From contig NZ_QJSR01000001.1 in the NCBI RefSeq assembly GCF_003217095.1, positions 62,001-126,000 on the forward strand: a stretch of 64,000 nt of DNA, read 5' to 3'. Below, piece after piece: positions 47,102 to 55,375 of this stretch. Source of the stretch: Rhizobium sp. PP-CC-3A-592. GTDB taxonomy: Bacteria > Pseudomonadota > Alphaproteobacteria > Rhizobiales > Rhizobiaceae. Numbering within the stretch: the first letter of the stretch is position 1; every line of letters starts with the position of its first letter. The notes under the pieces are model-generated. The model was not told the DNA's origin. It ran no database searches and worked only from the letters and a program-made list of their open reading frames with translations. The translations under genes and the position numbers were made by a program.

Positions 47102-48493
47102 ATGACAGCCACCCGCACGGAAACAGATACATTCGGCCCGATCGAGGTCCAGAACGACCGCTATTGGGGCGCGCAGGCGCAGCGTTCCCTCGGCAATTTC
47201 AAGATCGGTTGGGAAAAGCAGCCGCTGTCCATCGTGCGGGCCCTCGGCATCGTCAAGCAGGCGGCGGCCAAGGCCAATATGGCACTGGGACGCCTCGACC
47301 CCGCCGTCGGCGAACCCATCCTTCGCGCCGCGCAGGAAGTGATCGACGGCAAGCTCGACGATCATTTCCCGCTCGTCGTCTGGCAGACCGGTTCCGGCAC
47401 GCAGTCGAACATGAACGCAAACGAGGTCATCTCAAACCGGGCGATCGAACTGCTCGGCGGCGTCATGGGCTCCAAGAAGCCGGTTCACCCGAACGACCAC
47501 GTCAATATGAGCCAGTCGTCCAACGACACGTTCCCTACCGCCATGCACATTGCCTGCGCGGAACGCGTCGTGCACGACCTTCTCCCGGCGCTGAAGCATC
47601 TGCATGTGGCGCTGGAAGCCAAGGTAAAAGCCTTCGACCACATCATCAAGATCGGCCGCACTCACACGCAGGACGCAACCCCGCTGACGCTCGGCCAGGA
47701 ATTCTCCGGCTATGCAGCGCAGGTCGCCTCCTCCATCAAGCGTATCGAGATGACGCTGCCCGGCCTGCAGGAACTTGCTCAGGGCGGCACGGCGGTCGGA
47801 ACCGGGCTCAACGCACCGATCGGCTTTGCCGAAAAGGTCGCCGAAGAGATCGCCGCGATCACCGGCATCGCCTTCACCTCCGCGCCGAACAAGTTCGAGG
47901 CGCTGGCCGCACATGATTCCATGGTGTTCAGCCATGGCGCGATCAATTCGACGGCGGCCGCTCTCTTCAAGATCGCCAACGATATCCGGCTTCTCGGCTC
48001 CGGTCCGCGCTCGGGCCTCGGCGAGCTGTCGCTGCCGGAAAACGAGCCGGGCTCCTCGATCATGCCGGGCAAGGTCAATCCCACGCAGTGCGAAGCGCTG
48101 ACGCAGGTCTGCGTCCAGGTCTTCGGCAACAACGCCTCGCTGACCTTCGCCGGCAGCCAGGGCCATTTCGAGCTGAACGTCTACAATCCGCTGATGGCCT
48201 ACAACTTCCTGCAATCCGTCCAACTGCTGGCGGACGCCGCCGTATCCTTCACCGACAATTGCGTCATCGGCATCGAGGCACGTGAAGACAACATCAAGGC
48301 GGCCCTCGACCGTTCGCTGATGCTCGTCACGGCGCTGGCGCCGAAGATCGGCTACGACAACGCCGCCAAGATCGCCAAGACGGCTCACAAGAACGGGACG
48401 ACGCTCCGCGAAGAAGCCGTCGGCGGCGGCTATGTGACCAACGAGGAGTTCGACGCCGTGGTTCGTCCGGAAACGATGATCAGCCCTTCGTGA
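47102..48493 (+). CDS. fumC: Fumarate hydratase class II
   Basis: A 463-residue iron-independent fumarase. The family signature [11 protein letters not shown] is complete and includes the catalytic serine loop; [14 protein letters not shown] is the substrate-binding block. It converts fumarate to malate. AGGGAAGAGACG precedes the ATG. Two hairpins follow the gene, the second a strong terminator. Confidence 0.97.
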   Translation: MTATRTETDTFGPIEVQNDRYWGAQAQRSLGNFKIGWEKQPLSIVRALGIVKQAAAKANMALGRLDPAVGEPILRAAQEVIDGKLDDHFPLVVWQTGSGTQSNMNANEVISNRAIELLGGVMGSKKPVHPNDHVNMSQSSNDTFPTAMHIACAERVVHDLLPALKHLHVALEAKVKAFDHIIKIGRTHTQDATPLTLGQEFSGYAAQVASSIKRIEMTLPGLQELAQGGTAVGTGLNAPIGFAEKVAEEIAAITGIAFTSAPNKFEALAAHDSMVFSHGAINSTAAALFKIANDIRLLGSGPRSGLGELSLPENEPGSSIMPGKVNPTQCEALTQVCVQVFGNNASLTFAGSQGHFELNVYNPLMAYNFLQSVQLLADAAVSFTDNCVIGIEAREDNIKAALDRSLMLVTALAPKIGYDNAAKIAKTAHKNGTTLREEAVGGGYVTNEEFDAVVRPETMISPS

Positions 48494-48570
48494 TGCCGAT
48501 AACGGTCTGATCCGCTGAAACGAAGCACGCGGCCGCTTGCGGGCGAGCGGCCGAAACGATTGCTTCAATA

Positions 48571-48599
48571 GCCTTGCTGGTCTCCAGCAAGGCATTTTT
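48571..48599 (+). terminator. Terminator of fumC
   Basis: GCCTTGCTGG (48571-48580) pairs perfectly with CCAGCAAGGC (48584-48593), followed by ATTTTTG. A weaker hairpin (CGGCCGCT with AGCGGCCG, 48530-48553) lies in front of it. Confidence 0.9.
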
Positions 48600-48630
48600 G
48601 TACGTACGCGAAGCGCCGATCGTTGATGGG

Positions 48631-48657
48631 TTAACGAATGTTTTGAACAATCGTTAA
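48631..48657 (+). promoter_or_regulatory. Inverted repeat upstream of the diguanylate cyclase gene
   Basis: TTAACGA (48631-48637) and TCGTTAA (48651-48657) are perfect inverted copies whose centres are 20 bases (two helical turns) apart. TTAAC halves recall CtrA sites, but spacing and orientation differ from the consensus. A possible -10 TAGAAT lies near 48682. Confidence 0.35.
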
Positions 48658-48804
48658 GCTTTCTCTCATCTTTTCCTCCCTAGAATACGCCATTGCAGAA
48701 CGCCTCCTCCGATCGATCGAGAGGCACACCTGCAGCCAAGTGCGTTCGCGGAGCGACAATGACGTCGTTCCCGATGCCAGGGTCCGGAAAACAGGAGGGC
48801 GTTC

Positions 48805-49875
48805 GTGCAGCCTGCGACATCACCCAAGGGGCAAGCTCCGGATATTGCGGCGCAGGTTACCTTTGCGATGCGGATCATGGGCATTGCCCCGATCCCGCGC
48901 AATTACGAGCTCTATTACGAAGCCTATATCGGCTCGAACCCGCGCCTGACGAAAGAGCTGGCCGCCCTCGGCAGCAAGGCAACGCAGGAAGAGCTGGACG
49001 AGATCGGCGCCCGCTACTTCGCCCATATCCATCATGCTGCCGGCGTCGAGCGCGCGCATAGCCGTCTTGCCGCGCAGTTGAACGATCTGCTGGCCCTGAT
49101 GCGCGACGAGCAGTTCGCGCTCGAAAGCTACAATCGGGTCCTCGGGGAAGCCGCCGACAACATCAACAACAAGAGCGCTGCGAGCGTCGAAATCCTTCGC
49201 AGTGCGGTGACGCTTCTTTCCCGCGCCACCCAGGATACGATGAGCCAGGGCAAGGAACTGGCCGAGAACGTCTCTCTGAAATCGGTGGAGATGGATGTCA
49301 TCCGGCAGGAGCTGGACGAGTACAAGCGGATCGCCAACACCGATTCCCTCACGCGCCTCGCCAACCGGCGGGCCTTCGACGAAAAGCTGTCGTCGGTCTA
49401 CAATTCGGATCAGATCAAGACCTATACCGGGCTTCTGATCGCCGATATCGATCACTTCAAGAAGGTCAACGACACGTTCGGCCATCCGGTCGGCGACAAG
49501 ATCCTTGCGACGGTCGGTACGGTCATCCGCTCGAACCTGCGCCGGGAAGCCTTCGTCGCGCGCACCGGCGGCGAAGAGTTCGCGATCATCCTCAACGACC
49601 AGACCGTCGAGGAATGCGTGCAGGTCGCCGACCGCATCCGCACGGCGCTGGCCAACACGCCGTTCAAGAATTCGAAGACAGGCGTCAACTACGGCCCGAT
49701 CACGCTCTCTATCGGCGTCTGCCAGGCCTCCCTTGCGGAAGACCCGGTCGATCTCTACAACAAGGCCGACGTGGCGCTCTACTGCGCCAAGAATGCCGGG
49801 CGCAACCGGACCATGCTGTTCGAGGACGGCATGAAGAAGGACACCGGCCGCAACTGGCTTCTATATCGCCGCTGA
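48805..49875 (+). CDS. Diguanylate cyclase (GGDEF domain)
   Basis: A 356-residue soluble protein starting at GTG 48805 behind AGGAGG. The N-terminal 170 residues are helical with a coiled-coil segment and no known sensor domain. The GGDEF domain covers about 185-345, with DIDHFKKVNDTFGH and an intact active site GGEEF, so it should make cyclic di-GMP. The inhibitory I-site RxxD is replaced by RREA, so product feedback is probably absent. It may control motility or exopolysaccharide, but the sequence does not show which. Confidence 0.92.
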   Translation: MQPATSPKGQAPDIAAQVTFAMRIMGIAPIPRNYELYYEAYIGSNPRLTKELAALGSKATQEELDEIGARYFAHIHHAAGVERAHSRLAAQLNDLLALMRDEQFALESYNRVLGEAADNINNKSAASVEILRSAVTLLSRATQDTMSQGKELAENVSLKSVEMDVIRQELDEYKRIANTDSLTRLANRRAFDEKLSSVYNSDQIKTYTGLLIADIDHFKKVNDTFGHPVGDKILATVGTVIRSNLRREAFVARTGGEEFAIILNDQTVEECVQVADRIRTALANTPFKNSKTGVNYGPITLSIGVCQASLAEDPVDLYNKADVALYCAKNAGRNRTMLFEDGMKKDTGRNWLLYRR

Positions 49876-49894
49876 GATTGATCGAAGACGGCGG

Positions 49895-50473
49895 TCAGGC
49901 CGTCGTGCCCTGCTGCTCGGCGAGCAGGCGAAGGCATTCCTCGAAAGCGGCGAGGTCCGTGTAGAGAGCATCTGCCGCCGCATTCCCCACCACCAGCGCG
50001 CCACCGCGGGCGGCAATGCCGCCATCCAGCATCAGATTGTCTGCCATGTCGAAATTCTCGATGGAGATGCCGTCTGGCCCGCGATGCCGGCCATCGGTCG
50101 TCTCGCGAATCTCGCCGCCATAATAGGCCGAGCAACGGTCGTAGTGAGATTGGGCAATGTTCGTATAGGCATAGACCAGCTTGCCCTGCGCGCACATGAA
50201 ACCGACCTCGAAGGCCGTGCCGACGTCGGCGGCGATGCCGCGGAATGGGGTGAGGTTGGCGATGACGGCATCGGCCGCGCGCATCATCCCCTCATTGACC
50301 TGGCTGATCGCGAGCCCCATGCCGAACTTTGTCTCGGCCGGGGGAATGGCGAGATCGCCCGGGCTCAGCGGCTCGAAGCCTGCGGCCCTTGCCCGCTCCG
50401 CCTTGAGGTCGAGGATCTCCCGCGCGTTGGGCAGGAAGACTTCAGGGCCGGCGAGGTAGACTTTCAGGGGCAT
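49895..50473 (-). CDS. Nucleoside 2-deoxyribosyltransferase
   Basis: A 192-residue protein with the family opening KVYLAGPEVFLPNA (nucleoside-binding loop) and GTAFEVGFMCAQGK, which holds the catalytic glutamate. It transfers deoxyribose between bases in nucleoside salvage or detoxification. GGAAG lies five bases before the ATG. It overlaps no neighbour and is separated from ltrA by 34 bases, possibly co-transcribed. Confidence 0.9.
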   Translation of the reverse strand: MPLKVYLAGPEVFLPNAREILDLKAERARAAGFEPLSPGDLAIPPAETKFGMGLAISQVNEGMMRAADAVIANLTPFRGIAADVGTAFEVGFMCAQGKLVYAYTNIAQSHYDRCSAYYGGEIRETTDGRHRGPDGISIENFDMADNLMLDGGIAARGGALVVGNAAADALYTDLAAFEECLRLLAEQQGTTA

Positions 50474-50507
50474 TGTTCTTCCAGTTCCAGATCGGTTCGA
50501 TGCGGGT

Positions 50508-51695
50508 TCAACGCACGGATTTCAGCGTCAGGTATTCCCAGACGGCGACGATGACGAGAATGACGAAGGAGATGATCAGAAGGACGTGCGGCTCGACCAC
50601 GAAGGCGAGCGGCGCCGCGAGCACTAACAGTCCGATGCCCGCGAGATGCGAAACGGACAGGCGCGGCGCGACCGAACTCTTGATCCAGACATTGCCGGCG
50701 AGAAAGACGATGGGGCCGCCGATGATGGCGCTGGCCGTCTTCAGGTCGATCGCGCCATGGGGATGGGCGAGGACGAATTCGTCGGCAACGGCGCAGAGAA
50801 TGATGCCTGCGACCACCGGGATATGGGCGTAGGTGAAGATGGTGCGCGCGACTTCGCCAGGCGATTCGTCGCTCTCGATCTGCGCAGCCGCCCGCTCCTG
50901 CCCGAACCGGAAATAGATCCACCACATGGTGACGGTCGACCCGAAGCTGCTGACGGCAAGAACGAAGACGAGCGGCGTCACCTCCATTTCGGCAAGCGTG
51001 CGGCCCGTCACGAGAATCGTTTCGCCGAGACAAATCAGGACGAAGAGAGCGCAGCGCTCGGCCATGTGTGCGCCAAGCACATCCCAGTCGTCGAACTCGG
51101 AACGGCCCAATCCGGGCACACGGAAGCCGACGGCAGGCGAGACATATTCGATGGTCAGCGCGGCGATCCAGATGAAGAGTTGTGCTTCGCCGCCGATGAG
51201 CGCGCCCGCGATCCAGAACACGCCGGAGAGGATCAGCCAGCAGGTGATGCGCAGGAAATCGCGCGCGTTGTCGGGGCTGTGCCCGTGCATCGCATAGACC
51301 GTGAACAGCGACCGGCCAACCTGCATGGCGACATAGGAGATGGCGAACAGCAAAGCCTTGTCACCAAAGGCGTCGTTGATCGCGGTCGATAGCAGCAGGG
51401 CGCCGAACATCAGGGCGAACAGCATGGCGCGAACCGGCATCCGGTCTGGATCGAGCCAGTTCGTGACCCAGGTGGTGAAGATCCAGACCCACCAGACAGC
51501 GAGAATCATCAATAGCGCTTCGAGCGCGCCCATGAGGGAGTAATGACCGGCAAGCGTGTGCGACAACTGGATCAGCGAGAACACGAAGACCAGATCGAAG
51601 AACAGCTCGGGAAAAGCGACCTTGTCGTCCTCTCCCTCACGACGCTCCCGCATCCAGCCGGCCCGATCCCGCAGCGACTGGAAAAGCGTGCTCAT
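50508..51695 (-). CDS. ltrA: Low temperature requirement protein A (LtrA) family
   Basis: A 395-residue membrane protein with about ten predicted helices. It begins with the LtrA signature VAFPELFFDLVFVFSLIQLSH; ALFVLICLGETILVTG is the second conserved block. The family is named for a Listeria cold-growth locus, but its molecular function is unknown. Its ATG overlaps the DUF971 stop by four bases. This is not the LtrA of group II introns. Confidence 0.9.
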   Translation of the reverse strand: MSTLFQSLRDRAGWMRERREGEDDKVAFPELFFDLVFVFSLIQLSHTLAGHYSLMGALEALLMILAVWWVWIFTTWVTNWLDPDRMPVRAMLFALMFGALLLSTAINDAFGDKALLFAISYVAMQVGRSLFTVYAMHGHSPDNARDFLRITCWLILSGVFWIAGALIGGEAQLFIWIAALTIEYVSPAVGFRVPGLGRSEFDDWDVLGAHMAERCALFVLICLGETILVTGRTLAEMEVTPLVFVLAVSSFGSTVTMWWIYFRFGQERAAAQIESDESPGEVARTIFTYAHIPVVAGIILCAVADEFVLAHPHGAIDLKTASAIIGGPIVFLAGNVWIKSSVAPRLSVSHLAGIGLLVLAAPLAFVVEPHVLLIISFVILVIVAVWEYLTLKSVR

Positions 51696-52093
51696 CGCGC
51701 CGCGTCCTCCCTCGTGCCCTGCCCGCTGTGAACAGGGCCGCGGTCGAGGCCTTTGGCGCTCAGTTCCTGTTCGTAGGCCGCGAAGGGCGTGGCACCGTCG
51801 ATGCTGAGTTCCCGCAGGTAGGTCCAGGTGAAGATGCCGGTGTCGTGGCCATCGTCGAAAGCGATCCGCACGGCGTAATTTCCCGTCGGCGTCATCGCCG
51901 CAATGGCGACGTTGCGCTTGCCGGGCACGGTGACCTTCTGGCCCGGACCATGGCCCTGGACTTCCGCGGATGGCGAGAGCACGCGCAGCATCTCGGCGGG
52001 AAGGACGCCGGCGACCCCGTCATTGAAGGTCACGGTCAGCGTCCTCCGGTCCTTGGAGACACGCAATTCCTTAGGCCAGATCTCGCTCGTCAT
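51692..52093 (-). CDS. DUF971 domain protein
   Basis: A 133-residue protein with the DUF971 fold (gamma-butyrobetaine hydroxylase-like N-terminal domain): [21 protein letters not shown] and [24 protein letters not shown], the latter with the conserved DGHxTGIYxW pattern. The domain often binds zinc or iron and occurs near iron-sulfur and cofactor genes. Translationally coupled to ltrA through ATGA and divergent from moaA. Confidence 0.88.
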   Translation of the reverse strand: MTSEIWPKELRVSKDRRTLTVTFNDGVAGVLPAEMLRVLSPSAEVQGHGPGQKVTVPGKRNVAIAAMTPTGNYAVRIAFDDGHDTGIFTWTYLRELSIDGATPFAAYEQELSAKGLDRGPVHSGQGTREDAAR

Positions 52094-52286
52094 GTCCGTC
52101 CCTCCGCGCCCGTTACGCCCGTGCGTCAGCCACCGCTTGATTTTTCAGAGACCTAGCGCAGTTTCCCCCTCAAGGAAACTGACACAGCCCGCATTGGAGG
52201 GCGTCATTGCAGGCCGCCGACCACAGCCGGCCTTGACGCATCCTGCCACAGGCACGATGTTTGTGGGCAGGACGACGGAGACGCTT

Positions 52287-53351
52287 GTGAACACCATCAT
52301 TATCGACAGACGCCCGATCGACAAGCGCGGAGCCGTGGCGCTTGCGAACTCCACCGCGCCGATGATCGATCCGTTCGGCCGGGCGGTCACCTACCTGCGC
52401 GTCTCCGTCACCGACCGCTGCGATTTCCGCTGCACCTATTGCATGGCGGAGAACATGAATTTCCTGCCGAAGAAGGATCTCCTGACGCTGGAAGAGCTGG
52501 AACGCATCTGTTCCGCCTTTATCGAAAAGGGCGTGCGCAAGCTGCGGCTGACCGGCGGTGAACCTCTGGTGCGCAAGAACATCATGCATCTCGTACGGGC
52601 GCTGGGCAAAAAGATCGAAGAGGGAACGCTGGACGAGCTGACCCTGACCACCAACGGCTCGCAGCTCGCGCGCTATGCGCAGGAACTGGCAGACGCCGGC
52701 GTGAAGCGCATCAACGTGTCGATGGATACGCTCGACCCGGTGAAGTTCCGGGAGATCACGCGCTGGGGGGATCTGTCGAAAGTGCTTGAAGGGATCGATG
52801 CGGCGCAGGCGGCGGGCATCCATGTGAAGATCAATGCCGTCGCTCTCAAGGGCTTTAACGATCTTGAAATCCCCGACATGATTCGCTGGGCGCACGGCCG
52901 CGGCATGGACCTGACGCTGATCGAGACCATGCCGATGGGAGAGATCGAGGAGGATCGGACAGATCGCTACATGCCGCTGTCCGAGATGCGCGACCGGTTG
53001 GCGAAGATCTTCACCCTGACCGACAATGCCTATGCCACCGGTGGACCGGCGCGTTACATGACGGTCGTGGAAACCGGCGGGCGGCTCGGCCTCATCACAC
53101 CGATGACGCATAATTTCTGTGAAAGCTGCAATCGGGTGCGGCTGACTTGCACGGGCACGCTGTATATGTGCCTCGGACAGAACGATGCCGCCGATCTGCG
53201 TGCCGCCGTCCGGGCATCCCCGGAAGACGCGCTTCTGTCGCAGGTGATCGACGAAGCCATCGGCCGCAAGCCGAAGGGGCACGACTTCATCATCGACCGC
53301 ACACAGAACCGCCCGGCCGTTGCTCGGCATATGAGCGTGACGGGCGGCTGA
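52287..53351 (+). CDS. moaA: GTP 3',8-cyclase MoaA (molybdenum cofactor biosynthesis)
   Basis: A 354-residue radical SAM enzyme. The N-terminal cluster is CDFRCTYC and the C-terminal cluster uses [13 protein letters not shown]. It ends in the double glycine needed for activity in this family. It makes 3',8-cyclo-GTP, the first step of molybdopterin synthesis. GTG 52287 has GGAG seven bases upstream; an ATG ten codons earlier and one 25 codons later are alternatives. mobA begins one base after its stop. Confidence 0.95.
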   Translation: MNTIIIDRRPIDKRGAVALANSTAPMIDPFGRAVTYLRVSVTDRCDFRCTYCMAENMNFLPKKDLLTLEELERICSAFIEKGVRKLRLTGGEPLVRKNIMHLVRALGKKIEEGTLDELTLTTNGSQLARYAQELADAGVKRINVSMDTLDPVKFREITRWGDLSKVLEGIDAAQAAGIHVKINAVALKGFNDLEIPDMIRWAHGRGMDLTLIETMPMGEIEEDRTDRYMPLSEMRDRLAKIFTLTDNAYATGGPARYMTVVETGGRLGLITPMTHNFCESCNRVRLTCTGTLYMCLGQNDAADLRAAVRASPEDALLSQVIDEAIGRKPKGHDFIIDRTQNRPAVARHMSVTGG

Positions 53352-53352
53352 C

Positions 53353-53997
53353 GTGACCGCCGATGTACCGCGAGCCATCCTCGGCGTCGTGCTCGCCGGC
53401 GGCCTGTCGCGCCGCATGGGGCGTGACAAGGCCGCCCTGCCCCTTGGCGGCATACCGCTTGCCATACGCGCCCTTGAGCGGCTGCGGCCACAAGTCACCA
53501 GCCTCGCCTTCAACGGCGCTCCCGCCTTCCCCGGACTGTCCCCGGATATCGAAGCCATCCCCGACGCGGTGCCGGGGGCCTTCGGTCCGCTTGCGGGCGT
53601 TCTCGCCGGACTGCGGCTGGGGCAGTCCCGCAATATCCCGCTTGTCGTCAGCGTTCCCGTGGATGCTCCATTTTTCCCTCATGTGTTCGTACGCCGACTT
53701 CTCAGCGCTCTTGAAGAGACGAACAGCGTGATCGCCGTGGCTGCATCCGGGGATACCCTGCATCCCGTTTTCGCACTCTGGTCCTCTTCGCTTGCCGACG
53801 ATCTCAAGCGCTTCATCGAAACCGATGCCAAGCGACGGGTCCGCGGTTTCATCGAGCAGCATGCGCATGTCGTCGTCGATTTCACGGCGACGGGAGACGC
53901 CTGCGGGGATATCGATCCCTTCATGAACATGAACAGGCCCGGGGATGTCGAGATGATCGAGCGGATGCTTTCCTGCGCAGGGACCGCAAAGCTATGA
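53353..53997 (+). CDS. mobA: Molybdenum cofactor guanylyltransferase MobA
   Basis: A 214-residue nucleotidyltransferase. The loop VVLAGGLSRRMGRDKAALPL (about 12-31) is the GTP-binding signature LAGGxSxRMGxDKA. It attaches GMP to molybdopterin to form the guanine dinucleotide cofactor. It uses a GTG start, one base after moaA, and its stop overlaps the mobB start, so expression of the three genes is coupled. Confidence 0.95.
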   Translation: MTADVPRAILGVVLAGGLSRRMGRDKAALPLGGIPLAIRALERLRPQVTSLAFNGAPAFPGLSPDIEAIPDAVPGAFGPLAGVLAGLRLGQSRNIPLVVSVPVDAPFFPHVFVRRLLSALEETNSVIAVAASGDTLHPVFALWSSSLADDLKRFIETDAKRRVRGFIEQHAHVVVDFTATGDACGDIDPFMNMNRPGDVEMIERMLSCAGTAKL

Positions 53998-54509
53998 CCA
54001 AACCGAAGATCTTCGGCATTGCCGGCTGGAAGAATTCCGGAAAGACGGGGCTTGCCGTCAGGCTGGTGACGGAACTTACGGCGCGGGGTCACAGGGTTTC
54101 CACCGTGAAGCATGCGCATCATGATTTCGACATCGACAAGATCGGCGCTGACAGCTGGCGGCATCGCGAGGCCGGTGCGCATGAGGTAACCATCGTCTCG
54201 GGTACCCGCTTTGCGATCATGCATGAGCTTCGCGGCGAACCGGAGCCGTCTTTCGAGGCCATTCTCGCGCGTCTCGCGCCGTGCGATCTCGTTCTCATCG
54301 AAGGCTACAAGCGCGAACCGATCCCGAAGATCGAGGCGCGACGGCTGGAGGCGAAGAACCGCGAGCCGTTGGCGCCCGGCGACCCGCACATTCTCGCCAT
54401 CGCAGCCGATCACGCCGTTCCCGACGCGGGCCTTCCGGTGTTCGATCTCGATGATACCGGCGTCATCGCGGATTTCGTGGAGGCGACCTGCGGGCTCAGG
54501 CGGCAATGA
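53994..54509 (+). CDS. mobB: Molybdopterin-guanine dinucleotide adapter protein MobB
   Basis: A 171-residue P-loop GTPase with Walker A GWKNSGKT at 11-18 and FDIDKIGADSWRHREAGA, the family switch region. It aids MobA. ATGA overlap with mobA. Confidence 0.94.
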   Translation: MTKPKIFGIAGWKNSGKTGLAVRLVTELTARGHRVSTVKHAHHDFDIDKIGADSWRHREAGAHEVTIVSGTRFAIMHELRGEPEPSFEAILARLAPCDLVLIEGYKREPIPKIEARRLEAKNREPLAPGDPHILAIAADHAVPDAGLPVFDLDDTGVIADFVEATCGLRRQ

Positions 54510-54518
54510 AACGACGCA

Positions 54519-55253
54519 TCAGTTGACGGTCGCGTTGCTGCCTTCCTCATGGACGGCATCGAGCCGCATGAACTCGTATCCCTTTGCCTTCAAGGCCAGG
54601 ATACCCACCGCAACGCCCTCGCCGGCCGCATGGGTCGGCTGGTTGATATGCGAGATGATAACGTCGCCATCATGAGCGTTGGCAATCCGCCGCGTGGCCA
54701 TCCTGGCGCCCAGCAGCGATCCGTCGTCACCATTCAGCGAGTAGCCCGCAACATCGAAGCCGAGGGCCCGGATCTGCGCGATCGAGGATGCCGTGTACTT
54801 CGCCGTGGCGCCGCGAAACCAATGGGGCTGTGGTGCGCCGCTGGCGACCAGCGCAGTCGCTCCGCCCATGACTTCGGCCTCGACAGCCTGCGCAGAGCCG
54901 GCCGAGGCAATGCCGTAGACCGGAACCGGACGATCGATTGCCGGCACGTGCATCGCACCGTGGTTTTCCAGCTCGAACAGATCGGCATGAGCCCGGAAGA
55001 TCGCGAACGTCTCCGCGTTCCGCTTCAGCCAGCGCTCCGTGATGAAGATCGTCGCCGGGATGCGGTTTTCGATGAGGACGGAGATGATGCGCTGGTCTGC
55101 CAGCCCCATGCAGGCGTCGAAGGTCAGCGCCACGCGCGGTGCCTTGCTGCCTGCCGCGATATGCAGCTTCGGTTCCAGCAGGCCGTCGCGGGCCATGACC
55201 GGGGCAGCCAAGCCGAGGGCGGCGAGGAGCGGCAGGAGAAGAATCGTTTTCAT
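54519..55253 (-). CDS. Polysaccharide deacetylase family protein
   Basis: A 244-residue secreted protein with a signal peptide (1-21, ending PVMARDG). The NodB-homology motifs are VALTFDACMG (motif 1, with FDAC rather than FDD), ENHGAMH (motif 2 histidines), WFRGATAKY (motif 3) and VIISHINQP (late histidine). The catalytic metal residues are mostly present. The substrate could be a cell-surface polysaccharide or peptidoglycan; the sequence does not decide. It converges on mobB with only nine bases between. Confidence 0.88.
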   Translation of the reverse strand: MKTILLLPLLAALGLAAPVMARDGLLEPKLHIAAGSKAPRVALTFDACMGLADQRIISVLIENRIPATIFITERWLKRNAETFAIFRAHADLFELENHGAMHVPAIDRPVPVYGIASAGSAQAVEAEVMGGATALVASGAPQPHWFRGATAKYTASSIAQIRALGFDVAGYSLNGDDGSLLGARMATRRIANAHDGDVIISHINQPTHAAGEGVAVGILALKAKGYEFMRLDAVHEEGSNATVN

Positions 55254-55269
55254 GAGACGTCCAGACGAA

Positions 55270-55300
55270 AAGAACCCGGCGCGACGAGCACCGGGTTCTT
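55270..55300 (-). terminator. Second terminator downstream of the OmpA-family gene
   Basis: AAGAACCCGG (55270-55279) pairs perfectly with CCGGGTTCTT (55291-55300) and is followed on the minus strand by TTTTCG. It lies just before the deacetylase start. Confidence 0.75.
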
Positions 55301-55332
55301 CATCTTCATGGCCTTGAACGTGGCAAATTATG

Positions 55333-55360
55333 GGCGGGCGGCCATGTCTGGCCGCCCGCC
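55333..55360 (-). terminator. First terminator downstream of the OmpA-family gene
   Basis: GGCGGGCGGCC (55333-55343) pairs perfectly with GGCCGCCCGCC (55350-55360), 15 bases after the stop codon. The T tract is weak, so the second hairpin probably completes termination. Confidence 0.7.
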
Positions 55361-55375
55361 TCTCAACCCAGACCC

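Noticed and set aside
46833-47105. A 90-codon plus-strand frame before fumC
   Set aside because: It overlaps the fumC start, lacks similarity and lies in a likely promoter region.
50508-51695. LtrA as a group II intron maturase
   Set aside because: The protein is a polytopic membrane protein of the low temperature requirement family, with no reverse transcriptase motifs.
52157-52286. A possible molybdenum cofactor riboswitch in the moaA leader
   Set aside because: The region is short and I could not match the conserved riboswitch core; only ordinary GC-rich inverted repeats are present.
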